From CALODL01 sp942492115 (GTDB lineage Bacteria; Planctomycetota; Phycisphaerae; UBA1845; CAIVHJ01), in contig CALODL010000015.1 in assembly GCA_942492115.1 (NCBI GenBank), forward strand, positions 124,001 through 188,000: a stretch of 64,000 nt of DNA, given 5' to 3'. The position numbers and the translations under genes were made by a program. Every line of letters starts with the position of its first letter. Position 1 is the first letter of the stretch. Below the pieces are notes generated by a model, which ran no database searches, had not been told where the DNA came from, and saw only the letters and a program-made list of their open reading frames with translations. Shown piece after piece: positions 8,267 to 16,877 of this stretch.

Positions 8267-8462
8267 CACCACCAACACCGGCAGATCCCATGCTTGTCCA
8301 AGGAAACAGCGAAGCATCCACACCACCAACACCACCAATTCCTTATCTCGCACATATGAGAGACATGAGAAGAGTAATTGGGGGTGAAATAGGGATTTGC
8401 CGGTGTTGCCGGTGTTGAGGTTATCCCGTGCAGCAGGAAGACTCCGTGCACGACGCGATCAC
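8267..8462 (+). repeat. CACCAACACCA-rich stretch and matching inverted copy
   Basis: No gene. CACCACCAACACC occurs near 8268-8280 and again near 8320-8336, while the complementary sense TGCCGGTGTTGCCGGTGTTG occurs near 8398-8417. These could fold together across about 110 nt. They may be iterons or a post-replication-gene structure; I see no promoter or protein here. Confidence 0.35.
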
Positions 8463-8744
8463 ATGACGCCACTGCCCGTCATCGCAGGCTCCCGTGAGCA
8501 GCTGCCGTACGAGGTCGATGGCTACGACGATATCGCCGTTACCCGTGACACCCTGGACACCGGCGACTCAGGTCATCCCGTGCACTTGCAGCCGCGGTGT
8601 GCGTCGATCATCAATGTCGCCGCCCCGGTGCACTGCGAGCTGGCGATCGTCCGACAGCGAGCCTCTGTCACGGCCAGAGCTTGTTTGACGGGTTACGATG
8701 ATGACCCTACGAACCGTTGCATCTGCTGGTGGTCGAGTATGTAG
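8463..8744 (+). pseudogene. Remnant of an ERCC4-domain nuclease N-terminus
   Basis: The first 35 residues read MTPLPVIAGSREQLPYEV and then VTRDTLDTGD, matching the start of ERCC4 nucleases (xxDSREQxPYxF, then LxTGDY). After GD the frame becomes unlike the family (SGHPVHLQ...), and no IERK motif follows in this frame. I read it as a truncated or recombined copy. Together with the degenerate copy at 5135-5620 it gives two ERCC4 relatives in one element. Confidence 0.4.
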
Positions 8745-8872
8745 GCCTCTGGTTGAACGAACGGGAACGGTTGGTCTTTTGAGATTGTTTCATGCCTTCT
8801 GTGTACTTCTGCGACCTTCTGTTACGTCGAAATCGGCACATAGCAGCCCGGTTTGCATCCGAAATTGAGGCC

Positions 8873-8937
8873 CTTGTCACGTGAACCGACGATCCTTGAC
8901 CGATCTACTCGGTATGTGGTAAGGGGGACGTGACAAG
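8873..8937. repeat. 10-bp perfect inverted repeat with 45-nt spacer
   Basis: CTTGTCACGT at 8873-8882 and ACGTGACAAG at 8928-8937 are exact complements. They lie in a gene-free stretch between the primase block and the tRNA fragment, where a recombinase arm site or an origin-type operator would be expected in an integrative element. Nearby, AACGTATACGTT at 9051-9062 is a perfect 12-bp palindrome. Function is not shown by the sequence. Confidence 0.5.
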
Positions 8938-9164
8938 CACGCAGGGGAATGAGCCTCCCCTTACACCGCTCGAAGCACTTCGATTGCACTGCCGAACTAG
9001 CCGAATCAGCGAAGGGGAGATGTGTCTACGCTGAGCGAAACGAAACGTATAACGTATACGTTCTACGCACGGGTCGCACTGAATGCACTATTCAACCGCC
9101 CAACAATAGGGTAAAACGTGGAAAGATACATACGAGTTTGGAACTGTTTCGGCGTTTCATGGGC

Positions 9165-9217
9165 CAGTGCATTCCCTTACAAGCAAGATGTCGCTGGTTC
9201 GAGTCCGGCGTCGCCCA
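9165..9217 (+). other. tRNA-Val-like 3' half, probable attachment-site remnant
   Basis: A T-arm with GCTGG at 9193-9197, the loop TTCGAGT at 9198-9204 and CCGGC at 9205-9209 is followed by an acceptor strand GTCGCCC (9210-9216) and discriminator A. Upstream, CCCTTACAAG (9175-9184) looks like a Val TAC anticodon loop with an imperfect stem. The matching 5' acceptor (GGGCGAC) and D-arm are not found upstream, so this is not a working tRNA. A tRNA 3' half left beside phage-type genes is what an attR/attL site looks like. No integrase is seen in the window. Confidence 0.5.
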
Positions 9218-9269
9218 GTGCACAATTCACTCGTCGAGCCTTGTACTTAGGCACCCACCCCCTCGACCG

Positions 9270-10691
9270 CTATGGCAGGTGCCCGGACTTCGTCCCGGGT
9301 TTCTCAGGGATGATTTCCAGCTTGACGCTTGCGGACGCGATCGTGCCGAACCACGCACCCAGGTCATCCCACTCTTCGTCCGATCCGAACCACTGAGGCT
9401 TGGGGCCGCGTGGCTGGGTGTAGTGAACCGTGCAATCGTAGACGCCGGCGGCAATAGCCGGCTCTGCCCGCACCAGTGCGAACGTCAGCGGCCATGGGCC
9501 AGCGATACTTCCATCGAGAAGGATGTTGGGCCCATCAGCGGGCGGAGGACCATGGGCACGATCGTCCGCATTCACGGTGAACGCTTCGCCGGTGTGAACG
9601 TTGCTCAATTGGAGGCTGAAGAACGTGCACATGTCGTAACATGGACTGAAGACTCTGATGTTCGGGGGGACCCAATTGGGCGAAGACTTGATCTCGACGG
9701 AGACGTTGACCGGCATGTTTAGTTCGACGTGGCCAGGCAGTGTGGCCCGCAATTGCAGGCCCCTAACCATGTCGCCCCAACCCACGATATCCGGCAGCAG
9801 CTCGAGAATATACGCCGCCGTTCGACTCAATCGATTGTCATCGTCCTCCGAGCATGACATGACCAGCGGCCTTACGCGCGGAACCAGCGTGGCGTTCTGC
9901 ATAACAACAGAGGCCAGGGCTCGAACTGCTACCAGCTGTTGTCGAGGCTCACTGGTTTCGAGGATACGCTCGAGCAGGTCAACGGACGACTCATTCGGAA
10001 AACGGCTCAACGCCCCGATTGCCTCATTCTGAAGATGCTCGCTCATTCGCCCTGATGGAACGCGCCTCAGAGCCATCTCCGAGATGACTTCGAAACTGCC
10101 ATACTTCAGAGCCAGGTGATCATACTTCGCTTCCCGAACATCCTCCGCAGAGACTCTGCCGATGCCGACATTCGACATCGCTTGGACATCCTTCCTCCGT
10201 CTTGCCGCCGGGTCCCCCACACTGACATTGGACGGATACAGCTTGTAGCGCACTCTGCATGCCTTGCCATCGGAGGGGTATCGACCACGGAAGAAAAAGT
10301 ATTCTCCCGGGCCAAGGGGCCAACATCGACGCTCACTGATGCATCCAATGTGAAAGTACTTCTGGGCGCGCACCCACGTGCCATCGGGCTGCTCTGCCTC
10401 GAGGCGGACGAGCAGCTGTTCGTCATCGCTGGTGAACGAGAGAGAATCATCTGTTGTGTTGATTACATACAGAGCGATTCCATCTTTCGTTGTGTCCGAG
10501 AAATCGGCGTACAGGGTCAACTGACCGGGCGGTGCACAGACATGTTGGGGTAAGTCGGCAATCGGCTTCGCAGAAACAAGTCTCGCGGCCAGCGCGACCT
10601 GACGTGGCGTCAACTCCTCGAGTGCCACCGCAGAGCCGGCGAGTCCGATTGACACAGTCGTACGGAGTAACAACGTTGGCCAACGGGTCAT
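9270..10691 (-). CDS. Secreted HEAT-repeat-containing protein
   Basis: 473 residues with an N-terminal signal peptide (TLLLRTTVSIGLAGSAVA, cleavage likely near residue 23). Residues about 60-160 form a beta-rich domain with several Cys, about 190-310 look like HEAT/PBS-type helical repeats (NEAIGALSRFPNESSVDLLE, QQLVAVRALASVV, SRTAAYILELLPDIV), and the rest is beta-rich. No enzyme motif is seen. Planctomycetes encode many such exported proteins of unknown role. It is the first gene outside the tRNA fragment. Confidence 0.7.
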   Translation of the reverse strand: MTRWPTLLLRTTVSIGLAGSAVALEELTPRQVALAARLVSAKPIADLPQHVCAPPGQLTLYADFSDTTKDGIALYVINTTDDSLSFTSDDEQLLVRLEAEQPDGTWVRAQKYFHIGCISERRCWPLGPGEYFFFRGRYPSDGKACRVRYKLYPSNVSVGDPAARRRKDVQAMSNVGIGRVSAEDVREAKYDHLALKYGSFEVISEMALRRVPSGRMSEHLQNEAIGALSRFPNESSVDLLERILETSEPRQQLVAVRALASVVMQNATLVPRVRPLVMSCSEDDDNRLSRTAAYILELLPDIVGWGDMVRGLQLRATLPGHVELNMPVNVSVEIKSSPNWVPPNIRVFSPCYDMCTFFSLQLSNVHTGEAFTVNADDRAHGPPPADGPNILLDGSIAGPWPLTFALVRAEPAIAAGVYDCTVHYTQPRGPKPQWFGSDEEWDDLGAWFGTIASASVKLEIIPEKPGTKSGHLP

Positions 10692-11079
10692 GTCAATATT
10701 CTACCGCCTCGCGCCCTGCGTACCGCGCCGGTCGTGGCGAGAAAAAAGGGGTAAGCAAAAAGGGCTCCTGACCCCTTTTTGCCTCCCAACGCGGTGCGCG
10801 CCAATCGCCAATAGTCGGTCGTCGGTGGTCTAGAGACTTCTGCCTCCAGTCGGTAATCGTCCTGTTTGCGCACAAAGGGCTCCTGACCCCTTTTACCTCC
10901 GGATGTCGGTCCCCCCCACCAGATGTCGCATCGCTTTGTGTGGATCGCGGCAACATGGCCCGACCCAGTGGTTATGATGGACCGCAGGCCACCTTCAATC
11001 CCGGCTGCCCGACCACGACAGCGCGCCGGTCGTCGAGCGCCCGTCGCCGGTCGTGATTCCAAGAGAGAAGGACTTGGAT
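10692..11079. repeat. Gene-free stretch with CTCCTGA-loop hairpins and leader-like fragments
   Basis: GCAAAAAGGG at 10755-10764 and CCCTTTTTGC at 10773-10782 form a perfect 10-bp stem with loop CTCCTGAC. A partial second copy (AAAGGGCTCCTGACCCCTTTT) lies near 10874-10894. The same G-run/CTCCTGA element recurs near 14750-14820, 16580 and 27065. Fragments such as GCGCCGGTCGT and GTCGCCGGTCGT near 10725 and 11045 match the leader modules of the 14.8-28 kb repeat province, so this is probably an outlying remnant. Confidence 0.6.
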
Positions 11080-12483
11080 GTGAGTAGCAGGATACAAACG
11101 CTGATCGGAGTGTTCGCGTGTGCAGCGCACGTGTCGGCGCTGCTGTCGGCTACGGCCTTCGGCCAGACCCGGGCGTTCATGGACGCCGCCGGCAACGCCG
11201 GTGCGGGCCAGCCGACCACAGGTCATACGATCATCGGCATGGCGCGCGGCAGTTGTCAGGCCATCGAGGTGTGGCTCGTTGATGCCGATCCGGGCGGGAC
11301 TCCCCTAACAAGTTACCAGCTCATCTTCCAAATGGCGTCGATCCCTGAGCCGGGCGCCACGGGCCTGGTGACCTATGTTGACAACAACCCGGGCGCGGGA
11401 GGTGGGGACTCAATCCACATCGACACGACACGCCCCGACTGGGCGTTCTTCGACTCGATCGCGGTGCCCCCTCCGGTGTACAACGAAACTCTCGCCTCGA
11501 ATATCTTCGGTGTCATTTACAACACAGCGATTCCCGCAGACGACGCTGACCTCTATGCGGAGTTCGGAGGTGCGCCGGCATACCTGGCCGAGTTCGTGGT
11601 CTGCGTTTCCGCCGATGCCTGCGGGCCGCATCGTTACGTGTGGAACGTCGGTGAGACCGGCGGCCAGCCGCCCTTCTCCGCCTTCTTCTATCCATCCAGC
11701 GCGGGGTACCATGGCGGCGATCAGTATCCCGAGTTCCAGCACCTGCTCATCGAAGTCGGCCCGCTCAACGACCGCTGCACGAACGCCATCGACCTCTCGG
11801 GCTCGGACAATATCACTCAGCCCTTCACCACCACGTGCGGCACCGTGGATGGCCCCCAGGACTGCGCCACCGGCGCTGATATCTGGTACACCTACACAGC
11901 TCCCAACGTGTGTCAGCAAGGTCTCGACGTGACGGTCACCAGTGGTGACGCGGTCGTTCATGAAGATACCGCGTGCGTTCCGGTATCCGGTGGGACGTGT
12001 AACCCTGACCCGCTGGCGACCGGCGGCGCGACCAACCTGATCCAGATCATCGGTGACGACATCAGCGGCACGTTGCACATCGAAACGGGGCCCGCCCACG
12101 ACGGCATGCCATGCGACGACGGTGATCCGTGCACCTTCGACGAAGTGTGCGACAACGGATCTTGCGCGGGAGGCACGATCATCGACTGCTCACGCTTCGA
12201 CGACATGTGTCACATCGGCGCGTGCAACTCCGCCACCGGCGTCTGCGAGGCGCAGGTCGTGCCGGGCAATCCATGCAATGACGGTGACGCGTGCACCGCG
12301 GACGATGTGTGTTCTCCGGATGGAACCTGCAATGGCAGGCCGCTCATCGGTTGTACGGACGGCGCGGTCGTTCCGGCCCTCGATGGCAGAGGCATGTTAT
12401 GGCTGGTGCTTATCCTGCTTGGCGGCGTAATCGTGTCTTGCGGCGCGCCGCGGAGCAGGAGGCGGAGTGACGGCATGCGATGA
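11080..12483 (+). CDS. Secreted Cys-rich protein with C-terminal anchor
   Basis: About 467 residues from a GTG preceded by AGAAGGA; a GTG at 11053 would add nine. It has a signal peptide (LIGVFACAAHVSALLSATAFG), a beta-rich region (about 30-330), then two Cys-rich modules (CDDGDPCTFDEVCDNGSCAG, and later CNDGDACTADDVC) of the kind found in myxobacterial and planctomycete surface proteins. The end is a hydrophobic helix (GMLWLVLILLGGVIVSC) followed by Arg-rich residues, like a sorting or membrane-anchor signal. Role unknown, probably cell surface. Confidence 0.75.
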   Translation: MSSRIQTLIGVFACAAHVSALLSATAFGQTRAFMDAAGNAGAGQPTTGHTIIGMARGSCQAIEVWLVDADPGGTPLTSYQLIFQMASIPEPGATGLVTYVDNNPGAGGGDSIHIDTTRPDWAFFDSIAVPPPVYNETLASNIFGVIYNTAIPADDADLYAEFGGAPAYLAEFVVCVSADACGPHRYVWNVGETGGQPPFSAFFYPSSAGYHGGDQYPEFQHLLIEVGPLNDRCTNAIDLSGSDNITQPFTTTCGTVDGPQDCATGADIWYTYTAPNVCQQGLDVTVTSGDAVVHEDTACVPVSGGTCNPDPLATGGATNLIQIIGDDISGTLHIETGPAHDGMPCDDGDPCTFDEVCDNGSCAGGTIIDCSRFDDMCHIGACNSATGVCEAQVVPGNPCNDGDACTADDVCSPDGTCNGRPLIGCTDGAVVPALDGRGMLWLVLILLGGVIVSCGAPRSRRRSDGMR

Positions 12484-12625
12484 AGTGGTTGGCCGGGCCC
12501 GGTCCTCTCGTCCGAGCCACGACCGCGCGAGGCTTGCCTTGCTCTCGAGACCCCGACGGGTCTAGAATCGTGCTCGAATTGAGTCCGAGCCACTACACGC
12601 CGAAGCCCTGAGAAAGGGACACGCC

Positions 12626-14743
12626 ATGCCACCTCTCAATGTCCTGCAGTGGGTCTGCGCCGTACTGACTATGGGAACTTTAGCCCACGCTGATGTCATC
12701 TATGTGAACGACGATGCTGGTGGGGCCAACACCGGCACGAGTTGGACCGACGCGTTCGGGGAATTGCAATCGGCGCTTGCTGTCGTGCAAGCTGGAGACG
12801 AAATCTGGGTGGCGACGGGGACGTACCGGCCGGATTACGATGCGGGGACGGAGACGCACACCGGGGCCCGGGAGGCGTCATTTGAGCTGATCAGCGGGGT
12901 TGAGATCTACGGCGGGTTCGATGGCACCGAATCGGTCTTAGACGACCGCGCCGGATTGTTCGGCGCAACCGTTCTGAGTGGCGATCTGAACGGCAATGAC
13001 GGGCCCGGGTTCACCCATTATGAAGACAACAGCCTCCACGTTGTGCGGGCGAATCCTGGAACCACGGGTGCCACACTGGATGGTTTCATCATCACCGGAG
13101 GCAATGCCAACGGGGTGAACGCATTCGATCACACAGGGGGCGGAGCGCTTCTCGATGACTGCAATTGTACTGTGCGCAATTGTTGTTTTGAACACAGCCG
13201 AGCTGACCAATATGGCGGCGGCCTGGGTTACACGAGCGCCCAGTTCATTCTCCAGGACTGTACGTTCAAGAACAACACGGCGCAATACGGAGGCGGTGGA
13301 GGTTCGGACCATTCCACGGCCACCCCTGTCGTGGTCGGCTGCAGGTTCTATGACAACACTGCCGAGGTCGGTGGAGGATGGGCCAACGGCGAGAATTCCA
13401 ATACTGTCATGGTCAATTGCCTGTTCGCAGGCAACAGCGCCGTATGGGGCGGTGGTGTTACCTATGCGGATGATGGGAGTACTCTCACCGCGATCAACTG
13501 TACGATCGTCGATAACACAGCCGAAGTTCTCATTGGCGGAATCGAGATTGAAACCGGTGGCGTTTACAACTGCATCATCTGGGGAAACAGCGATTCTACC
13601 GGGCAGGGAGAACTGGCCCAGGCGTATTCCCATGGGAGCGTCCAGGGCACTGAATATTGCACCATTCAAGGCTGGAGCGGCGTATACCCGGGGGTGGGCA
13701 ACTCGAGTGCCGACCCGCTGTTCGTTGACCCGGACGGCCCCGACGATGTCCCTGAGACACACGAGGACAACGACTATCGATTGGTGCTTGCGTCACCGTG
13801 CATCGATGCGGGCAACAATGCAGCCGTTCCGCCAGATACCGCCGACCTCGACGGCGACGATGACACTGCTGAGCCAACCCCTTTCGATCTTGGACTCAAG
13901 CCTCGATTTGTTGACGAGCCCAACACGGCTGACACCGGAAATGGCCGTGCTCCCGTCGTGGACATGGGGGCCTTCGAAGCTGCAGACTGCACTGATAATG
14001 GGCCAGGAGGCGTCAACGAACTTGTCGTTCACATTGAGATCGACGCGCTCGGTACCGCAGTCACCCGCGACGTTACGTTCGACATCAGCGACTGTACGAC
14101 TCCTGTTGACACGCGTGTCGAGTCAGTCAGTTTCGATCCGACTGGACTTGGGAGTATTACGCTTACCAACGTAAGCCCGAATGCAACGTGGGTTGCCGTC
14201 AGCGAAGGGCACACCCTCCGGCGGCTGTTGCCGGTGACGATGGTGGACTGTGCAGCCACGGTCGAAGTGACCGGCTCCGCGACGTTGGTCTCTGGCGATT
14301 TCTACACCACCGCCGTGCCAAAGGACAACTTCATTGATATTTCCGACTTTGCCATTCTGTCCGCACACTGGCTGCAGGGTGTCGATGGATGTGACGGCGA
14401 CCCGGGAACACCCGATGGCAACTGCTCGGAGGGGGCCGATGCGAATGGCGACGGCATTCAAGGATCCGCCGATTTCTCCGCACTGGTCGTCAATTTCTTC
14501 CAGGCGGGGCAAGCGGAGAGCGGCTGTGTATCGCCCGCAGGCGGCTTGCGCCCGCAACTCAGCGCTGCCGTTAGCGATCTGGAGGTCAAAGGGGCCGCGC
14601 TCGCGGACGTGGATCGCAATGGAATCGTGGATATTCACGACATGCGTGCGTTCGCAGCTCGAGAGCGCCTGCCACTGACGAACGAGGCGCTCGACAGACT
14701 GGACGCGTTAGAGCGCATGAGCTCCAAGATCCCGTCACGCTAG
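12626..14743 (+). CDS. Secreted parallel beta-helix protein with dockerin-like repeats
   Basis: 705 residues. After a signal peptide (to about residue 23) come a DDAGGANTGTSWTDAF start and a long right-handed beta-helix, with repeats such as GGGLGYTSAQFILQDCTF and VNCLFAGNSAVWGGGVTYAD that resemble polymorphic outer-membrane or pectate-lyase-like proteins. The C-terminus has dockerin-type calcium motifs (DFAILSAHWLQ, then DANGDGIQGSADF and DVDRNGIVDIHDM). Such proteins are typical of planctomycete exported proteomes. A hairpin follows the stop codon. Confidence 0.85.
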   Translation: MPPLNVLQWVCAVLTMGTLAHADVIYVNDDAGGANTGTSWTDAFGELQSALAVVQAGDEIWVATGTYRPDYDAGTETHTGAREASFELISGVEIYGGFDGTESVLDDRAGLFGATVLSGDLNGNDGPGFTHYEDNSLHVVRANPGTTGATLDGFIITGGNANGVNAFDHTGGGALLDDCNCTVRNCCFEHSRADQYGGGLGYTSAQFILQDCTFKNNTAQYGGGGGSDHSTATPVVVGCRFYDNTAEVGGGWANGENSNTVMVNCLFAGNSAVWGGGVTYADDGSTLTAINCTIVDNTAEVLIGGIEIETGGVYNCIIWGNSDSTGQGELAQAYSHGSVQGTEYCTIQGWSGVYPGVGNSSADPLFVDPDGPDDVPETHEDNDYRLVLASPCIDAGNNAAVPPDTADLDGDDDTAEPTPFDLGLKPRFVDEPNTADTGNGRAPVVDMGAFEAADCTDNGPGGVNELVVHIEIDALGTAVTRDVTFDISDCTTPVDTRVESVSFDPTGLGSITLTNVSPNATWVAVSEGHTLRRLLPVTMVDCAATVEVTGSATLVSGDFYTTAVPKDNFIDISDFAILSAHWLQGVDGCDGDPGTPDGNCSEGADANGDGIQGSADFSALVVNFFQAGQAESGCVSPAGGLRPQLSAAVSDLEVKGAALADVDRNGIVDIHDMRAFAARERLPLTNEALDRLDALERMSSKIPSR

Positions 14744-14749
14744 AAAACG

Positions 14750-14763
14750 GGGGCAGGAGCCCC
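14750..14763 (+). terminator. GGGGC-AGGA-GCCCC hairpin after the beta-helix gene
   Basis: Five base pairs (GGGGC 14750-14754, GCCCC 14759-14763) with an AGGA loop begin 7 bp after the stop codon. There is no T-run. The same motif family occurs at module borders in the repeat province, so it may belong to the repeats rather than act as a terminator. Confidence 0.4.
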
Positions 14764-14822
14764 GTGTGCGCAAGCGCCCGAAGGGCCACTCCGTGGCAAA
14801 GGGCTCCTGATTCCTTTTCTGT

Positions 14823-15124
14823 GCGACAGGCGAGTAGCGACCGGCGCGCGGCGCGAGTCGTTCTTTTAGTGCTCCACATGATCACAGGTAGTATGGCAGG
14901 TCGCGACGCGCCGATCGTCTCGCGCCATGCGTCCTCGCGCCCTGCGTCCCGCGCCGATCGCCGGTCGCCGGTCGTAAAAACACTGAGCCACCTGAGCGTC
15001 GCGCAGCGACGCTCAGCGCATCGGGTGGGCGCATGAAAGAAGCGGTTTGACGCCGGCAGCTAACTGGGTGGGGAGTTCCTATTAATAAATACCTGGGGCC
15101 CTGCCAAGGTACTCATCCTGCCAT
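14823..15124 (+). repeat. Leader module L1 of the repeat province
   Basis: The module runs in order: a GAGCGACCGGCGCGCGGCGC-like hairpin start (here with TAGCGACC); a CGCGACGCGCCGATCG segment with GATCGCCGGTCGCCGGTCG direct repeats; a perfect 11-bp stem CTGAGCGTCGC (14992-15002) / GCGACGCTCAG (15006-15016); the block CGCATGAAAGAAGCGGTTTG; and CTATTAATAAATA followed by CCTGGGGCC. The same order recurs in modules L2 to L5. No ORF is conserved across copies, so I treat it as non-coding. Confidence 0.75.
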
Positions 15125-15353
15125 CCCATACACGCGGTTCCAGTGCAACCAATCTCGAGGCGCAGCCGAGTAGACACGGTTCAGACGCAGCGCGCCCGAA
15201 CGCTGCAAGCACCCACGGACATTGGGAAGTCGGTGGTTCTCATGACGGAGTGAGCGACCTGCATCACACGGCCGTAAGGCCCGCCGCAACGGAGCGAACG
15301 CATGTGATGAGAAATTCCGCGCCCCGCCGAGGAGCCTTACCACTGCGCACTCG
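15125..15353 (+). repeat. Structured unit 1 (short stem-I loop, hairpin type H2)
   Basis: First of 12 complete units. Stem I is CTC-GA-GGC/GCC-GAG with a GCA loop. The H2 hairpin has outer arms TTCTCAT/ATGAGAA and an inner GGCC-GTAA-GGCC. It ends with GCGCCCCGCCGAGGAGCC, which leads into the next unit. Confidence 0.8.
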
Positions 15354-15576
15354 CCCATACACGCGGTCCCAGTGCGACCAGTCTCGAGGCGCAGCCGAGT
15401 AGACCCGGTCCAGACGCAGCGCGCCCGAACGCTGACCGCACTCACGAACAGAGGGAAGGCGGTGGTTCTCCTGCGCAGATGACGACAGGCAGTAAACGTG
15501 CGTAAGCACCCGCAATGGAGGAACGGAGCAGGAGAACTGCCGCGCCCCGCCAAGGAGCCTTACGACTGCGCACCCT
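15354..15576 (+). repeat. Structured unit 2 (short loop, hairpin type H1)
   Basis: Same flanks as unit 1 but the central hairpin is H1: outer arms GTTCTCCTGC/GCAGGAGAAC (perfect 10 bp) and inner GTGC-GTAA-GCAC. The H1 and H2 arms differ in sequence while the architecture is kept. Confidence 0.8.
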
Positions 15577-15810
15577 CCCATACATCGCGGTCCCGGTGCA
15601 ACCAGTCTCGAGGCGTCATTCGACAAATTCAAGATCAAACCGCCGAGTAGACACTGTCCAGACGCAGCGCGCCCGGATGCTGCAAGTTCGCACGAACAGA
15701 GGGAAGTCGGTAGCTCTCCTGCGCAGATGACGACAGGCAGTAAACGTGCGTAAGCATCCGCAATGGAGGAACGGAGCAGGAGAACTGCCGCGCCCCGCCG
15801 AGGAGCCTTA
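15577..15810 (+). repeat. Structured unit 3 (long loop, H1)
   Basis: Stem I carries a 25-nt insertion in its loop (TCATTCGACAAATTCAAGAT...) while GGCG/CGCC and CTC/GAG are kept. The inner hairpin is GTGC-GTAA-GCAT, a G-T wobble replacing the terminal G-C pair. After 15810 the sequence leaves the unit and enters a leader-like segment before the four-helix-bundle gene. Confidence 0.8.
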
Positions 15811-16159
15811 CAAATCGCGCTTTCTCATCGATAGGCGATGCTACACCATTGCGCGCCGATCGTCTCGCGCCATGCGTCCCGCGCCGGTCGCCAGGAGCCG
15901 GTCGTCGGTCGTAACGGTTTTGTTGTGATCTGAATAGTCAGGGCCGGGTTTGAGAACACCCTCCATCCGACAGGTGAAGCGTAGCCCACCGGTCCGGCAA
16001 ATCAAGTCGATGGGTTCTGCCCATGTATCAGCTGGAAGTTGCTCCTCCGAATCATGTGCATCGACTTGACTGGCCGGCTGCGGCGGGCTGGGGGAAGGGT
16101 GGCCAGACGAATGGAGGGTGGCTTCATTCGGTGGTGATGGTTCAGACGGGAGATGCGAT

Positions 16160-16507
16160 ATGGCGAACGTCAGGGAATTGCGGGTATGGCACGTGGGCAT
16201 GCAACTGGTTGCCGACATTCAGCGCATGGTGGCCGGTTTTCCGCGAACGGGCGCAGGCGAATTGAAGAACCAGATGGTTCGAGCGGCCATCAGTATACCC
16301 AGCAACATCGCAGAGGGTGCGGGGCGCGAAAGTGATCCGGAGTTTCGTCGGTTTCTCCGGATCGCACTGGGTTCATGTCGCGAGCTCGAAACCCAGTTGG
16401 AAATCGCCCGGTGTTTGAAGGTTGCAGGGCAGCAAGACTTTGAGGTCGTGGTCGATCGGGTTGATCATGAGGTCAGGATGTTGCGGAAGTTGATTCAGTC
16501 GTTGTGA
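16160..16507 (+). CDS. Four-helix-bundle protein (S23/IVP family, Avd-like), copy A
   Basis: 115 residues from an ATG with GGGAG 5 bp upstream. MANVRELRVWHVGMQLVADI, then RAAISIPSNIAEGAGRESD and FRRFLRIALGSCRELETQLE, are hallmarks of the four-helix-bundle family first named from 23S rRNA intervening sequences; the Avd accessory protein of diversity-generating retroelements belongs to the same fold family. These proteins pentamerise and bind RNA in known cases. Here the gene is embedded in the repeat province beside a reverse transcriptase, with a near-identical copy at 26643. Biochemical role here is inference. Confidence 0.88.
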   Translation: MANVRELRVWHVGMQLVADIQRMVAGFPRTGAGELKNQMVRAAISIPSNIAEGAGRESDPEFRRFLRIALGSCRELETQLEIARCLKVAGQQDFEVVVDRVDHEVRMLRKLIQSL

Positions 16508-16607
16508 TCGTAGCGCGGCGGCGCGCCGCTCGGGCGCGCCGTGTGCTCACGCTCGGCCCTCTCGACCGTCACGAAAAAGGAAATAAGGGGCAGAAGACCT
16601 TATTGTG

Positions 16608-16877
16608 ACCGACAGACGACAGAAGAGGAGCGACCGGCGCGCGGCGCTCTTGTCAGTGAACTCTATGACTACAGGTAGTACGACTTGCTCGCGACGCGCT
16701 GTGCGCCTCGCGCCGATCGTCTCGCGACATGCGTCCCGCGCCGATCGCCGGTCGTCCGTCGCCGGTCGTAAACACTGATTCTGAGCGTCGCACAGCGACG
16801 CTCAGCGCATCGGGTGGGCGCATGAAAGAAGCGGTTTGACGCCGGCAGCGAACTGGGCGGGGAGTTCCTATTAATAA
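16608..16877 (+). repeat. Leader module L2, interrupted by an IS at its end
   Basis: Starts with GAGCGACCGGCGCGCGGCGC and contains the CTGAGCGTCGC/GCGACGCTCAG stem, here with loop ACA instead of GCA, so the paired bases are kept while the loop varies. It stops at CTATTAATAA, where the ISL3-family element is inserted, and resumes at 18388. Confidence 0.75.

Larger units (their letters stand above)
15860..16877 (+). repeat. Large duplicated segment, copy A (with four-helix-bundle gene)
   Basis: This roughly 1-kb stretch (partial leader, 5' region, gene 16160-16507, GC-rich downstream hairpins, then leader L2) is nearly identical to 26343-27358. Differences are scattered single bases plus small indels. 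Copy A later received the ISL3 insertion; copy B did not. The identity, including non-coding parts, points to recent duplication or conversion. Confidence 0.85.

Noticed and set aside
9118..9217. A functional tRNA-Val
   Set aside because: Only the anticodon loop-like and T-arm/acceptor parts are present; the 5' acceptor and D-arm are missing and the anticodon stem is mismatched.
11410..14638. Long opposite-strand frames under the secreted protein genes
   Set aside because: They are shadows of high-G+C coding sequence; the plus-strand frames have signal peptides, repeats and ribosome sites.
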